Assembly: GCA_001661245.1 (NCBI GenBank)
Contig: KV454014.1
Coordinates: 739,370-803,369, forward strand
DNA from: Pachysolen tannophilus NRRL Y-2460
Taxonomy: Eukaryota; Ascomycota; Pichiomycetes; Alaninales; Pachysolenaceae
Length of the DNA stretch: 64,000 bases
Direction of reading: 5' to 3'
Shown here: positions 50,171-61,666 of the stretch, piece after piece
Layout of the letters: each line of letters begins with the position of its first letter
How positions within the stretch are numbered: the stretch's first letter is position 1
Notes under the pieces: generated by a model
Database searches by the model: none
Seen by the model: the letters and a program-made list of their open reading frames with translations, nothing else
What the model was told of the DNA's origin: nothing
Translations under genes and position numbers: made by a program

Positions 50171-50720
50171 TATTAAGCTAAAGGAATATGATTCTTTAAA
50201 CACAATAAAAAATCGTGAGTATTAAAGATAATGAAATAGTAATAAGATAATACATGTAATTTCAAAATTTACATATATAAGCTTCAGCCAAATAAACTGG
50301 TCATCATCCATCCACTGAATGACCGATTGAATTCCGATAAACTTTGGAAAGTTAAAAATGTTCAATTCTTTTTGTGTTAACTTCATTCAAAAAGTATAAT
50401 AAACTGATCTGATCAATAAGATAAGTAATATTAGTGTACACAAAAAAAAACATAAAAAACAAAAAAAGGGAAGAAAAAATGCACTGAGGAAGAACCATCC
50501 ATCTCACACCAGCAGTATTAACGGTAAGAGGATTCAAACCGCAAACCGCAAACCGCCAGTGTCAATTGAGATAAGGGCAATTACAAATAGCTAGAAATGC
50601 ATGCGCTTTATTCAAGAGAAATTTATGATTTCAAAATTATTATTTTTTTTTTTTCATTCAAGAAACAAAAAACAAAACTGTTAAGTATATAAATAAATCA
50701 AATATATTAAACTCATTAAT
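50171..50720. other. Intergenic region: small-protein promoter and AIM45 3' end
   Basis: 550 A/T-rich bases. A triplet of CAAACCGC-type copies (near 50537-50556) is the only repeated word seen. No gene is supported. Confidence 0.5.
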
Positions 50721-51770
50721 TTATTTTTTCAAATTTTTAATTTTTTCAGTCAATTCAGGAACGATTTGGAAAACATCGCCAACAATTCCAACATCTGCAA
50801 GATTAAAAATAGGTGCTTCTTCATCTTTATTAATTGCAACAATTACTTTTGAATCTTTCATACCTGCCAAATGTTGTATAGCACCAGAGATACCAATTGC
50901 GATATATAAGTCTGGGGCAACAACTTTACCTGTTTGACCAACTTGTAATGAATTATCACAAAATCCAGAGTCAACTGCAGCACGTGAAGCACCAATTGCT
51001 GCATTTAAAGCCAATGCTAATGGTTCAATGATTTGTTCAAATTGTTCTTTTGATTTTAAAGCTCTTCCCCCTGAAACTACACTTTTAGCAGATCCTAAAT
51101 CAGGTCTTTCTGATTGAACAAGTTGTTCACTAATAAATTCAACACTTGAAATAGTTTCAGGTGCAGTAATTTCTTCAATTGAAATATTATTATTTTCAGA
51201 AGAATTTATTTCTATTTGTGGGAAAGCTGATCCTCTAACTGATAATAAAATCAATTTTTCATTATTTTTAAGAGTTTCCCAAGCATTTCCAGCATAAATT
51301 GGTCTAACAAATGTATTTTCTGATTCAATTTTCATAACATCAGAAACAGGTTGAACATCCAATAATGCAGCAATTCTAGGTAATATATTTTTACCAACTG
51401 TTGATCCAGGTACTACTAAATGAGTAAAATCTTGATTTTTTTGTAAAATATCAACAATTAATGGTGAAACATGTTCTGGTAAATAATGATCAAATTTTGA
51501 ATTTTTGGAAATTAATATTTTAGAAATTGCTGAAATTTTTAATAATTCTTTTGATATTTCTGAAGCATTTGAACCTACAAGTAAAGCAGTAATTGGTTTA
51601 CCTATCTTTGTAGCTGCTGTTAAACTAGACAATGAAGATGGTGCAATCAGACCTTCTTTAGCTTCAACAAACGCTAATGTAGAATTTAATCTAATTTTAA
51701 TTTTAAAATTTCTCACAATTGAAAATCTTTGAAACTGAGAAAATAATCTCTTTTTACCAAAATCCAACAT
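50721..51770 (-). CDS. AIM45: Electron transfer flavoprotein alpha subunit
   Basis: 349 residues. A basic leader ([24 protein letters not shown]) targets the mitochondrial matrix. The FAD-binding C-terminal domain shows GGRALKS (234-240), [11 protein letters not shown] (260-270), [25 protein letters not shown] in succession, and the end [16 protein letters not shown]. With the beta subunit it passes electrons from acyl-CoA and related dehydrogenases to ETF-ubiquinone oxidoreductase. Length and motif spacing are those of intact ETF alpha. It is divergent from YFH7. Confidence 0.96.
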   Translation of the reverse strand: MLDFGKKRLFSQFQRFSIVRNFKIKIRLNSTLAFVEAKEGLIAPSSLSSLTAATKIGKPITALLVGSNASEISKELLKISAISKILISKNSKFDHYLPEHVSPLIVDILQKNQDFTHLVVPGSTVGKNILPRIAALLDVQPVSDVMKIESENTFVRPIYAGNAWETLKNNEKLILLSVRGSAFPQIEINSSENNNISIEEITAPETISSVEFISEQLVQSERPDLGSAKSVVSGGRALKSKEQFEQIIEPLALALNAAIGASRAAVDSGFCDNSLQVGQTGKVVAPDLYIAIGISGAIQHLAGMKDSKVIVAINKDEEAPIFNLADVGIVGDVFQIVPELTEKIKNLKK

Positions 51771-52430
51771 TATTATCTTTTAACAATTTAATTCCATATA
51801 TATGATATATAGTGAATCAATCAATCAAGTTAGTCAATTTCTTTACATTTTACTATAAAATGTCCGTCAAAAAAAATTAAACCTTTTAAAATACATGGAG
51901 AAAAAACCGGCAACTTCCCTATTTGGAAATATTTGAATTTCCACTTGAAAAACACGACCAAATCTTTATGTCCGCAATTTTTGATTTTAGTTCTATTTCT
52001 GCCAAATGGAAAAAAACAAGTTCACGTGGAAATAGTTTTTATTAAGCGTCCCGGTACTAAAGGTTTGTTGTTGTTGTTTTCTTTTTTTTTTCCGTCGTTT
52101 TGCAAAAAAAAAAGAACTTTCTTGAGGCGCACTCGCACGACCGTGTTCCTATTCTTAAATTACAAAGAAAACGGAAAAAATTAAAAAAAAAAATTTTAGT
52201 TTTTCGGTGTCAATTTTTCAGAGGTTTCCATTTGGATGTGAGAGAACTCTGTTTTATTCTGAAATCATGCAGTTGCAATTGCAGTTACACAAGTAGGGTG
52301 ATGGATGGATGGGTGGTTTTGCTTTTAACCATATATATATATATATATATATATATTTAGAAAGAGAAAGAAAGAGAAAGAAAGAGATTTATTGTTAGTT
52401 GTTTACTCTATTCGATGTTTCAATTGGTAG
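51771..52430. promoter_or_regulatory. Divergent promoter, AIM45 and YFH7
   Basis: 660 bases. A TA microsatellite at 52330-52357 is followed by a GAAAGA array (about 52359-52386) just before YFH7. CCCGGTAC near 52050 and a few CGG triplets are present. No gene is seen. Confidence 0.5.
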
Positions 52431-53624
52431 ATGGAATTCAAGCCTAGAGAAGAAGAATCTTGTGAAAAAAGAGTGGTGGTTGATATTATGGATCCAACTT
52501 ATGATAAATTGGCAGATCGAGCTATAGAATTATTGGAAAAATCTGAAAAATATAGAATATTGATATTACTTATAGGAACACCTGGATCTGGTAAATCTAC
52601 TTTAGCTCAGAAAGTAGTTGATAGGATTAATTCAAGATGTAATAATAAGAGTATTATAGATGATGGTAATAGGACTATTGAATTTGATTCATTGGTAACA
52701 AATAAAGTTACTGATCGTATACCTTTGATTGAATCCAATGATATGGATAATGATACAATTGATGAAAAAGATGTAGTTGGAGATCCAATGGGTACACCAA
52801 AGAGATTAATTGTTTCGAATGAAGAAATCATAATACGTGGTAAAGGTTCAAAAGATACTCAATTATCAATTAGATTACCATCTTCACCCATTTCTTTTAC
52901 TTCTGAAACAAATTCATCTGGTAATTCAAAAAATTTTGCACAAGTAGTTCCAATGGATGGTTTCCATTTACCTAGAAGTATTTTAAATAAATTTAAAGAT
53001 CCACAATTTGCAAATTTAAGAAGAGGTGCACCATTTACGTTTGATTCATCATTGGTTGATATATCAGTAGAATTATTAAAAGCAACTTGTGATGTAGATT
53101 ATCCACTTTCTAATTCCTCAAGCAAGAATGAGAATGGGGAAAAAACATTAAAATTGTTGAATGGATCTATAACTAAAATTCCAGATGTTTATTTACCAAA
53201 TTTTAGTCATGAAATTAAAGACCCAACACCTTATGGTATCAAAGTTCCAAGTGAAACAAGAATCATATTAATGGAAGGATTATATTTATTATTAGATGAT
53301 GATGAATGGAGTAAAATAGGACATGCATTGAAACCTGGAGAAGTTTTAGAAACTAATAATAATGCTGTACCATATATTAATTATCCAATTGATACAAAAA
53401 TACCAATTCCTGAAAATAAAAATTTCGAATTTTGGAAAATTGATATAGATGAACAAAGAGCTAGACATAGAGTTGCAATGAGGCATTTGGCATCAGGTCT
53501 TGCTGATTCAATAGCAGCAGGTGAGAAAAGATACGATATAAACGATGTTATTAATGGAAGACTAGTCGATAAACATTCTTTTAATTGCGATTTGAGAATT
53601 TTGAGTATTGATGATGAGGATTAG
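52431..53624 (+). CDS. YFH7: P-loop kinase of the Yfh7 family
   Basis: 397 residues. The Walker A motif is GTPGSGKST (49-57). Later AQVVPMDGFHLPRS and FKDPQFANLRRGAPFTFD match the phosphoribulokinase/uridine-kinase-like fold of yeast Yfh7. PTPYGIKVPSETRIILMEGLYLL and DEQRARHRVAMRHLASGL are also shared. The substrate of Yfh7 is not established. S. cerevisiae Yfh7 is 353 residues. A later ATG at 52488 (MDPTYDKLADRA) aligns better with its start, so translation may begin there. The first ATG is used here. Confidence 0.9.
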   Translation: MEFKPREEESCEKRVVVDIMDPTYDKLADRAIELLEKSEKYRILILLIGTPGSGKSTLAQKVVDRINSRCNNKSIIDDGNRTIEFDSLVTNKVTDRIPLIESNDMDNDTIDEKDVVGDPMGTPKRLIVSNEEIIIRGKGSKDTQLSIRLPSSPISFTSETNSSGNSKNFAQVVPMDGFHLPRSILNKFKDPQFANLRRGAPFTFDSSLVDISVELLKATCDVDYPLSNSSSKNENGEKTLKLLNGSITKIPDVYLPNFSHEIKDPTPYGIKVPSETRIILMEGLYLLLDDDEWSKIGHALKPGEVLETNNNAVPYINYPIDTKIPIPENKNFEFWKIDIDEQRARHRVAMRHLASGLADSIAAGEKRYDINDVINGRLVDKHSFNCDLRILSIDDED

Positions 53625-53949
53625 AAAATCAACTGGTTTGGTTAACCAATTTTCATATAGATTAATTATATTTTCATAATTTCAATTTTATTTGAAATAA
53701 AAAAAAAAATTTTTCGAATTTAAAAAATTATTTATTATCTCCCTAGAAACTCTACTAGAATTATTTTAAGTTATGAAATATTTTCTTAAATTGACATCCT
53801 AATTTTTACTGTAAAATATTACAACCTCTATATCTGTATCTATGAGGGTTGCAAGAAGAGAAAAACCAAAAAAAAAAAAAAAAAAAAAAAAGTAATGATA
53901 TATATATATATATATGTATATGTATTTCATATTATTTCAAATGCTAATT
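53625..53949. other. Convergent intergenic region
   Basis: 325 A/T-rich bases between YFH7 and RCK2-type genes, with an A run at about 53868-53891 and a TA run near 53898-53920. No feature is seen. Confidence 0.5.
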
Positions 53950-54553
53950 TTAACAGATCGGTGAAGCAATAGGAGAATCTTCATTAATTATCTTATTCTC
54001 AATAATACTTGTAGAAGCGCAAACACCAATTTGTTCACTAAACCTATTATTGTTATTATTACTATTGTTATTGTTATTAATGTTTTCAGTGTCACAAGAT
54101 GGACCACATGCATGAGAGCCCAACATTTTCCTCCTAGATAACATCTTTGAACAAGACAACGGTTTTAAATCAAATGCAGATGTCGAATTGTTCAATTCAT
54201 AGTTAATTCCAACCGCCGCACTTCTCTGTCGATCTAATATCGCAGATATTGATACTCCGTTATTGTTTTTATTTTTCTTTCTCGATAAAACAGGGTATTC
54301 TTCACTTAGTAACACAGATTTAACTTTCGAAAACTGTTGGTTTCTAAGCAGGGACTGCGGCAAATTTTCATTGTTATATGTGTTATTATTCATCTTCGTT
54401 AATGGTTCAGCAACGGTGTTCTTATCACCACCATCGCTACGTTCATCACGCTTATCATTATCATTATCATTGATGTGATTGTCGTCTTCATAATAATTGC
54501 CGTCATTACCATCTCCTTCAAGACCAGCTAAAGAAGAAAAGGAAGATAAAGAC

Positions 54554-54587
<34 letters not shown>

Positions 54588-56541
54588 AATTATCATCATT
54601 ATCATTATTATTATCAACATTATAAGAATTGTTCTTTGATCCTCTCATATTTCTGTTTCGTTTCAAGCCGAATTCCTCCGGAATTGGTGTTTTGGGGAAT
54701 TCTTCACTTTGTTGAGACAAAACACCAAGAGATTTGTTACAAACAGTTGCTGGGGATTCACGATTCATGTGGATATGATGCTGTTGATGATGCTGTTGAA
54801 GTTTCTGATGCTGTTCTTCGTTTATGCTAAAGGCAATTGACGATGCCCTTCTTCTATTACCAGTTTGATCGCTATTATTATTATTATTATGATTTGATGC
54901 AAAAGTACAATCAGAAGGTACATTGTCCTTATAATTTTCATCCATCATTGCTACAAGTGAACCACTGCTTTTCCTAGTAATTGCAACTGATGATAACAAG
55001 TTGCTCAGCGATTTCCTCTTGGAAACCTTGAAAGGACCTGATTTACGGCGCGAAACTGGTGATGAAGCTTTATCTAATCGTGTTGATTCATTATCGATCG
55101 CTTCATCTTCATCTGAGCTAGAATGTAGAACAGAATCTGATTCTTCAGAACTTGAATCCATTGAAAGGTCTTCATATTCATCATCTTCTTCTAATTCTTC
55201 TTGTATTCTAGTTTTCAAAAATGGTAATTTTTGTTGAGAAGCAGCAGTTTCAAATACTAATCTAATAGCTTCTGCTCTTGGTGTTAACAAGCTATCTGAT
55301 GTATCATTTGACAGTTGATACAACGATGATTTTTCTTTATCATTTAAATTAGTTCTTTCTTTTAAAGTTGGAGCATCTAAAGCAGGTTTTGTAAAATTTT
55401 CATTTTTCAATACCCAAGGATGTTGTAATAATTCATCAATTGTAAATCTTTTATTTGCATCAGCAGTTAATAAATTTGATACTAAATCATTAGCTTCTTT
55501 TGAAATTTCAGACCACCATGGACTTAAGAAACAATATTCACTTTTGGAAACTTTTTCAGCTAAAACTTTAGGATCAGTATCATAAAATGGAGGAAATCCA
55601 CATAATAAAGTATATAATACACAACCTAATGAGAAACAATCCACTGATTTTGAATAGGATTCATCTCTTAAGATTTCTGGAGCTGTATATCCTTGTGTTC
55701 CTACTGGAGTTCTTGTATTACTATTCCATAATACTTTTGATAATCCAAAATCTGCAACTTTTATAGTACCTATTGTTGCTCCACCTACACCTTCAATAAA
55801 TATCCCTTCATCAATTTTAGTATCATCATCAGATTGTCTTCTTGCCTTTAATTGTTCTTCTTTAGTACGGGGTTTAAAAGGAATTGGTACAAATAGTAAA
55901 TTTTCAGGTTTAATATCCCTATGTACAACACCAATTTCTTCATGAAGGTATCTTAAAGCATTAGCAACTTGAACTATAACATGTCTTGATAAATCTTCAC
56001 TAAAATAAGTATATTTAATAATTTGATTAAAAATTTCACCTCCTTCTACAAATTCCATGAATAAAAAACAATATTTTGAATCTGTTGAATTTTTATAGTT
56101 ATACAATTGAACAATATTTGGATGTTTTAATTTACTCATTATAGCAATTTCTTTTAAAATAGCATTTATCTGTTGAATAGTCATATTTGTTTTATCTATA
56201 ATTTTTATTGCAACATTTTGTTTTTTAATATTATCAAATGCTTTATAAACTTCTGAAAAAGCACCTTCTCCAACTTTTTTTTCCAATACATAACGAGGTA
56301 ATAATTCCGGATATAACGAATCAGAAACTGAATTCAATTTTTTTGAAATAATATCTTCATCTTTTATTATTTTTTTAAAATTATCATTATTACTAGTATT
56401 TACCGTACTTGTTGTCTGGGCTGTGGAAACAGTTGAGACACTCGAAATCGTACTATTAGTATTAGCACTCAAATTCGTCTTGGTTGTTGATGATTTCGAA
56501 TTTCGCCCAAAAAGATTCTTTAAGTTATCAAAGATAGCCAT
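53950..56541 (-). CDS. RCK2: Serine/threonine kinase, Rck2/Rck1 type
   Basis: 863 residues with a CaMK-type kinase domain (about 84-377). Visible are GEGAFSEVY (91-99), K113, HRDIKPENLL (207-216), DFGLSK (264-269) and the activation segment GTQGYTAPE (281-289). The insert after HRD containing DEGIFIEGVGGATIG (244-258) is typical of the Rck kinases, which are phosphorylated by the Hog1 MAP kinase and repress translation elongation under stress. The C-terminal half is low-complexity with S, D and N runs and likely regulatory sites. It is longer than S. cerevisiae Rck2 (610). The Hog1 link is inferred from the family. Confidence 0.9.
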
Positions 56542-57299
56542 ATCGTCTTCTTCTTTTTCTTTCTCCTCCTTCTCTATAACAACAAGTCTCTTATGAAATT
56601 AAAAATGCCAAAGAAATAAAAATAAAAAAAAATGAAATAAAGTAAATGAAAATCAGTAAAATAAAAAAAAAAAAAAGAAGTTTTAAGCCAATTTAAAAGC
56701 AAAACATTTATTAAATTATTTCGAAATCGGTAAATATACGTATAATCTGGGCTGTACCTTGAAAAGGATAAATTTCTCTTTAAAAAAATATATATATCAA
56801 ACACCAATTAATAACCAATTTACCAGGTATCAATAGATAATTTATATATATATATATATATATATAATATTATTTTTTTTTTCTTTTCTATATATGTTTA
56901 TTTGATAGATTTGTTATCTTGTATCTTGTATATTTATATATTTATTAATATATTTAAAACGTTTTTTAATGGGCGGTTCAATTTCGTAAAGGCACATTGC
57001 AAAGCATCAAAATCATCACTTCATCGAAAAAAATTAAAAAAAAAAAAAAATTATTGTTTACATTTTTCCTTACGGAAAACGCTGGATAGAAAATAGATCC
57101 AAAAGGGGAAATTCAGGAAATTTTTTTACCTGTATTTTAGTATTTTTGTATTAATTCAATTCGTGTTTTATTCCTAATTTGGAAGTTGGGTTTTTCTTAT
57201 CAGTGAATTTATAACATTACGTCAGATTTTTATTTTTATTTTTTCTTTATTGTGGAAATTCTTTCTCCATTGTCTATTTTCCTCCATCTATCATCTTAT

Positions 57300-57331
57300 T
57301 TTTCCGGAGAATTTTTCAAGTCTCCGGAAAA
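57300..57331. promoter_or_regulatory. CCGG-containing inverted repeat
   Basis: TTTTCCGGAGA at 57300-57310 and TCTCCGGAAAA at 57321-57331 are perfect inverted copies, 11 bp each, with 10 bases between. The symmetry puts CGG and CCG sites at a spacing usual for zinc-cluster dimers, or it may form a hairpin. Confidence 0.55.
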
Positions 57332-58732
57332 CAGAGGTGATCTGAATTGTATCTGAAGTTTAAAACTAAATGTTAAATAGACTAAATAAACTATTTTTGC
57401 CAATCGCGACAAAGGAGAAGAGCAATCAATTATTTTTTTTTTTTTTTCTTGTTAAAGACTAGAAAATAGAAAAGATCTATACAAGGAATATGAACACTTT
57501 TCCACGCGGTAAAATATCGCATTAAATTAATTGAGAAATATATCTGCAATTATAACGACTACGTAGTTACGTAGTAAATACGGTCAATATTTTCACTTTA
57601 AACCTAGGTACACATGTAAAAAAAAACCAGAAAAAATTCAGAAAAAATTCAGAACAAACAAAGCAACAAATTAGAAATAAAAAAGTATTCATTTTTTATT
57701 GATTGATTGATTGATTGATTGGGGGAACCAGGATTTAACCTAGTCTAGCTAGGTTTAGTACATTAAAAATGGGTCTCTGATTGTATATTTTTACCTACAA
57801 TGGTTTAAAAATTTATGAACAATGTATTGGAATATTTTTAACAATAATTTTACTATTCTATACTACAATACGCAAAAAGCAAAAAAAACAAAAAAACAGA
57901 AAAAGAAAATACTTTTTTTTTGATTTGTTAGTAATCGAACTAATAATAGAAAACAAACAATTAATAAAGAATTTCAATACACAGTTAGAAAAGCAATAAT
58001 TTTTTCAGATAATTCCCTTTTTCTGCTCAAGTCTTATTAGACATTCACACGGCACTTCCTATATAAATAATTAAAAATTAGGTATATTTCATCATTTCAA
58101 TTAATCAACAAAATCTGTTGATTTAAAACTAGATAATTGCTTTAACAACCCTGCTTGTGTACTTTCTCGCTTGCTAAAGATATAGATCACTCAATACATA
58201 CTTCAAATGCAACATGTAATTTTTCTTTTAAAATTAATCACGTCCATAACTAATATATAATATATAATATATATATATAAAATATAATATAAACGGAAAA
58301 ATTTTCCTTACTGCCGTACAAAACAAATTGAATTTTTTTTTTTCGTTTTTTTGTTGTTGGCTGTTTTGGGAACTTTTGATTTACACACGCACTACTGTCA
58401 AATGGCTTTTTTCTTTTGGTCGTTTGTCGTTAACCGTTTGACCGTTTGATGTCTTTGATGTCTTTGATGTCTTTGATGTTTTTGGTAGTGTAAATTCAAC
58501 TTAATTAAACGCTAGCTAACGTTAAGTTAAAGTATACGATCTAAATTATTTTTGAATTCAGGTACTTTTAATCTGAAATAGTACTGGTCAGAATACATAT
58601 TAAAATTAGGGTAACTAATTAATTAATTAATACCAGTACCAAAAAAGAAAGAACAAAAATGCAAAACAACCCAAAAAAAAGGCCAAAAGCAAAAAGCAAA
58701 AAGCAAAAAGCACAAAAAAAAAAAAATATAGG

Positions 58733-58764
58733 TTGCCGCGTTGCCGCGTTTCAGCGTTTCAGCG
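58733..58764. repeat. Paired octamer tandem repeat
   Basis: TTGCCGCG occurs twice in tandem, then TTTCAGCG twice in tandem, four octamers without spacer. It is GC-rich in an A/T-rich region. Confidence 0.85.
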
Positions 58765-59347
58765 TGGAAACAAAGCTATTGTTGTTGTAATAATTAGTGT
58801 TTTTAAGGGTTCTACTTGTAACGAGATTTTAATGATCCTTGACTGTCTCGAGAAAATGATTGAGATACTAATTATACACCGATCACAAAATCCTTGTCAA
58901 GGATGAATAAGCGACAGACATCTTTTCCATCATCTGAAAGGTAAAATAGAATAAGCTGTGATTTCAAAGTCCTGAGATCCTGAGACATATTTAATCTAGT
59001 CTAGAACTAGAACTAGTTTTTGATCTCGATCTACTGTCTGAATTAGTTGGTTTTATGCAGGTTGGGAAAAGATTTTCAGAATGAAATAGTAAATTGTGCA
59101 TAAACATACTTATCAAGATTTATTCATGTATATACCAAAGTCACATATCAACACGAAATAGAAAGAATCCAGAGTCTTTTGGTACCCACTTTCATTCATT
59201 AATATGAAGTCGCAAAAACCACACGTTTCAAAAAAAAACGAAGCAAGATTTTCTTTTCAGTTTGTCATTTACTCCAATGCAAAAAACATGCAAGGATTCC
59301 AATTGAAGTCAACGATTGCAAAATCCATTTCTTCTTCTAAAACTAAC

Positions 59348-59355
59348 TATAAATA
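59348..59355 (+). promoter_or_regulatory. TATA box of the protease-like gene
   Basis: TATAAATA about 102 bases upstream of the ATG at 59457. Confidence 0.5.
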
Positions 59356-59456
59356 TACTGAAGATTTTCTCATTACTTCTTTCCTTTCCTTTTACTTTCT
59401 TCAACGCAAATCAATTTTTTAAAGGCAAATATACCTTGGTTTTTTTTTGGAAATCC

Positions 59457-61037
59457 ATGATACAACTCATTCGTTTCTTGCTATTTGCACTCGTTGGTTG
59501 CATTAGCATTGTTACTTCTTTACCAATTTCTGGTGCCAAAACAGGAACTAAAAATTTTGATTTTGAAATCCAAAGGTCACAGAAAATAATTCCTCATTCA
59601 GCTTTAAGTGATGTTAGCCTTCTAGATAAAAGATTACTGAGTCATCAACAGTCAAAGCTTGGTGGCCACGGATCAAAATATCACCATGATTATTCCACTT
59701 CAGATGATATTACTTTAGCTGATATTGAAAAAGCACTTTACCATTTAGAAATCACAATTGGTTCAGATCTCCAATTGCTTAAAGTCTTACTTGATATTGG
59801 ATTCCCATATCTATGGATTATTGGCTCTGAAAATCCATTTTGTATTCCTCATGATCATCATCATGATGATCCAAATCCACAGAATATGCCACATTATTTC
59901 AATGTGTCTGGTCCATTCCCACCATCACCACCACCTCCAGGTTCAGTTAATTGTTCGCTCTTTGGTACTTTTAACACTTCATTGTCGACATCTTTTGTCT
60001 CCAATGATGGTAACTTTTCCTTTTCATTCGATGATGACACCTTCGCTTCAGGATTCTGGGGTCATGATACAGTTAACATAAGCGGCTCAATCAATGTCGA
60101 TCTTCCATTCGGGGTTGCAGATCATTCTAATTCTAGTACCCCTGTCTTAGGTGTCGGTTTGAAGTCCGATAACGTAGCTTCTAATTATGAGAATTTACCT
60201 CTGAAATTGGTTAGCGAAGGAATAATCAGCAAGCCAGCATATTCCTTGTATGTAGGTGGTAATAACACTGGTTCAATTGTCTTTGGTGGAACTGATCCAT
60301 CAAAATACACTGGTCAATTGTATACTTTACCTTTAGTTAACCCATTTTCAGTCAACGGTGTTGAAAGTCCAGTTGAATTTGACGTTACTTTATCAGGTGT
60401 TTCAGTTAATGGTAAGAGTATCACAGGTAATGATAAATACTACGCATTGTTGGATAGCAGTACTTCTTTGACTTATGCACCTTATCCACTTGTTGTTGAA
60501 CTTTCTCAAGCTTTAGGTGCTGCTTATTCAGATGACCTTGGATACTTCATAACCACATGCGCAACAGATGGGGCAGTGACATTTAACTTCCAAGGTGCTG
60601 TTATATCAGTTCCAGTTTCTGACTTCTTAATTCAGCTTACAGATGATTCAGAAAATTTACTCAAAGATACAACTGGTGCAGAAATTTGTGGTGTTGCTAT
60701 ATTTGATTCTGGTGTTGACTCAGGTTTCATACTTGGTGATACTTTCTTGAAAAACGCCTATGTTGTTTTTGATTTGGAAGACTTGGAAGTCTCAATTGCT
60801 CAGGCAGCTCAAGCAGATTCAGTTAGTTCTAGCGCTTCTGCAACACCAATTGTAACTAGTGTTCCAGGAGCTAAGAAGGCTCCAAATTATTCAAAAACTT
60901 GGGGACCAACTAATACTCCAACAAAGACTTCATACTCTTTAAAGACCGCCACTCATAAACTTACCGGAGTTACTTCCAAAGCAGATAACCAATTCATTAA
61001 TTTTGCTAGTCAAAATCAAAAGCAAGGATCACATTAA
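59457..61037 (+). CDS. Secreted aspartyl-protease-fold protein, probably inactive
   Basis: 526 residues from the ATG at 59457. A signal peptide ends near SIVTS (21) and a Kex2-type site, DKR, is at about 57-59, as in secreted yeast proteases (yapsin/SAP/Bar1 family). The fold is recognisable: LGVGLKSDN, GSIVFGGTDPSKYTGQL, IFDSGVDSGFILGDTFLKNAYVVFDL. But the first active-site motif, normally DTGS, reads DIGF (113-116), the second, normally DSGT, reads DSST (333-336), and the flap YGDGT reads FDDDT. Both aspartates remain, yet activity is unlikely. There is a histidine/aspartate-rich loop at 131-138, no GPI tail, and many N-glycosylation sites. The frame is intact and codon use normal, suggesting a retained non-proteolytic role. 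Confidence 0.85.
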   Translation: MIQLIRFLLFALVGCISIVTSLPISGAKTGTKNFDFEIQRSQKIIPHSALSDVSLLDKRLLSHQQSKLGGHGSKYHHDYSTSDDITLADIEKALYHLEITIGSDLQLLKVLLDIGFPYLWIIGSENPFCIPHDHHHDDPNPQNMPHYFNVSGPFPPSPPPPGSVNCSLFGTFNTSLSTSFVSNDGNFSFSFDDDTFASGFWGHDTVNISGSINVDLPFGVADHSNSSTPVLGVGLKSDNVASNYENLPLKLVSEGIISKPAYSLYVGGNNTGSIVFGGTDPSKYTGQLYTLPLVNPFSVNGVESPVEFDVTLSGVSVNGKSITGNDKYYALLDSSTSLTYAPYPLVVELSQALGAAYSDDLGYFITTCATDGAVTFNFQGAVISVPVSDFLIQLTDDSENLLKDTTGAEICGVAIFDSGVDSGFILGDTFLKNAYVVFDLEDLEVSIAQAAQADSVSSSASATPIVTSVPGAKKAPNYSKTWGPTNTPTKTSYSLKTATHKLTGVTSKADNQFINFASQNQKQGSH

Positions 61038-61666
61038 TTTCAATTGAGCTCCGCAAGTTAAACAAATTTATTTTTTTCTTTCTTCTTATTATATTTATTA
61101 TATTGATACGTGTATGTGTACCATACATTATACCATTTCATAATTTCATCAGTGGATTGAGTACTCAACTAGCTTCTAATGGATTTTCCATCCCTTTCTA
61201 CCTACCTTTTCCGTTTCATTTTCACTTTAAAAAGATGATTTCTTCTTTTTCCGCTTCTTCTTCTTCTTCTTCTTCTTCTTCTTCTTCTTTTTCTTCTTCT
61301 TTTTCTTCTTCTTCTCATTCTTCTTCTTTTTTTACACCTTTATGCTTACCATTTTCCTTCTTCTCTTCTTTTTCCTCTATCTTTGGTTCTTAAGAGTGTA
61401 CGAATAACGCCCAATGTTGAACTAATATTGTCTTTCATAATTTATAAGTGAATAAAATTATGCTTATTGTTCCAGTTTCTTTTTTGGAAACCAACTATAG
61501 TAGTTTGAGCATCAACATCTAGTAATTAACAACTTTACAAAAGGTAATAAAAGTTTTGGTTGAATCTGATTAAAAAAATTATAAAAATACAAAAAGAAAC
61601 AAAAAATATTTATTATATAAAGAAATAATTATACCTGGATATTAGCAAATTTCACCAAATCCAAAA
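61038..61666. other. Convergent intergenic region with TTC microsatellite
   Basis: 629 bases between two 3' ends. A TTC/TTT-rich microsatellite at about 61245-61330 gives a serine-run frame that is not supported as a gene. Confidence 0.6.

Larger units (their letters stand above)
56542..59456. promoter_or_regulatory. Long repeat-rich intergenic region
   Basis: 2.9 kb between two divergent starts, the longest gene-free stretch here. It holds an 11-bp inverted repeat with CCGG (57300-57331), CTACGTAG/TTACGTAG elements (57559-57574), a GATT array (57700-57720), an AACCTAG inverted repeat (57737-57755) and three copies of GTCTTTGAT (58451-58477). It also has an AAAAAGC array (58685-58711), a double octamer array (58733-58764), a 13-base palindrome (58891-58903) and TATAAATA (59348-59355). 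A 72-codon frame at 57781 is not supported. Confidence 0.55.

Noticed and set aside
57721-57780. tRNA-like fragment around the AACCTAG inverted repeat
   Set aside because: No acceptor stem, anticodon arm or proper T arm can be drawn on either strand.
57781-57999. 72-codon frame in the long intergenic region
   Set aside because: It lacks an ATG at its left end, is dominated by I, K and F from homopolymers, and resembles nothing.
61103-61393. Serine-run frame near the protease-like gene
   Set aside because: It is created by the TTC microsatellite and begins without an ATG.
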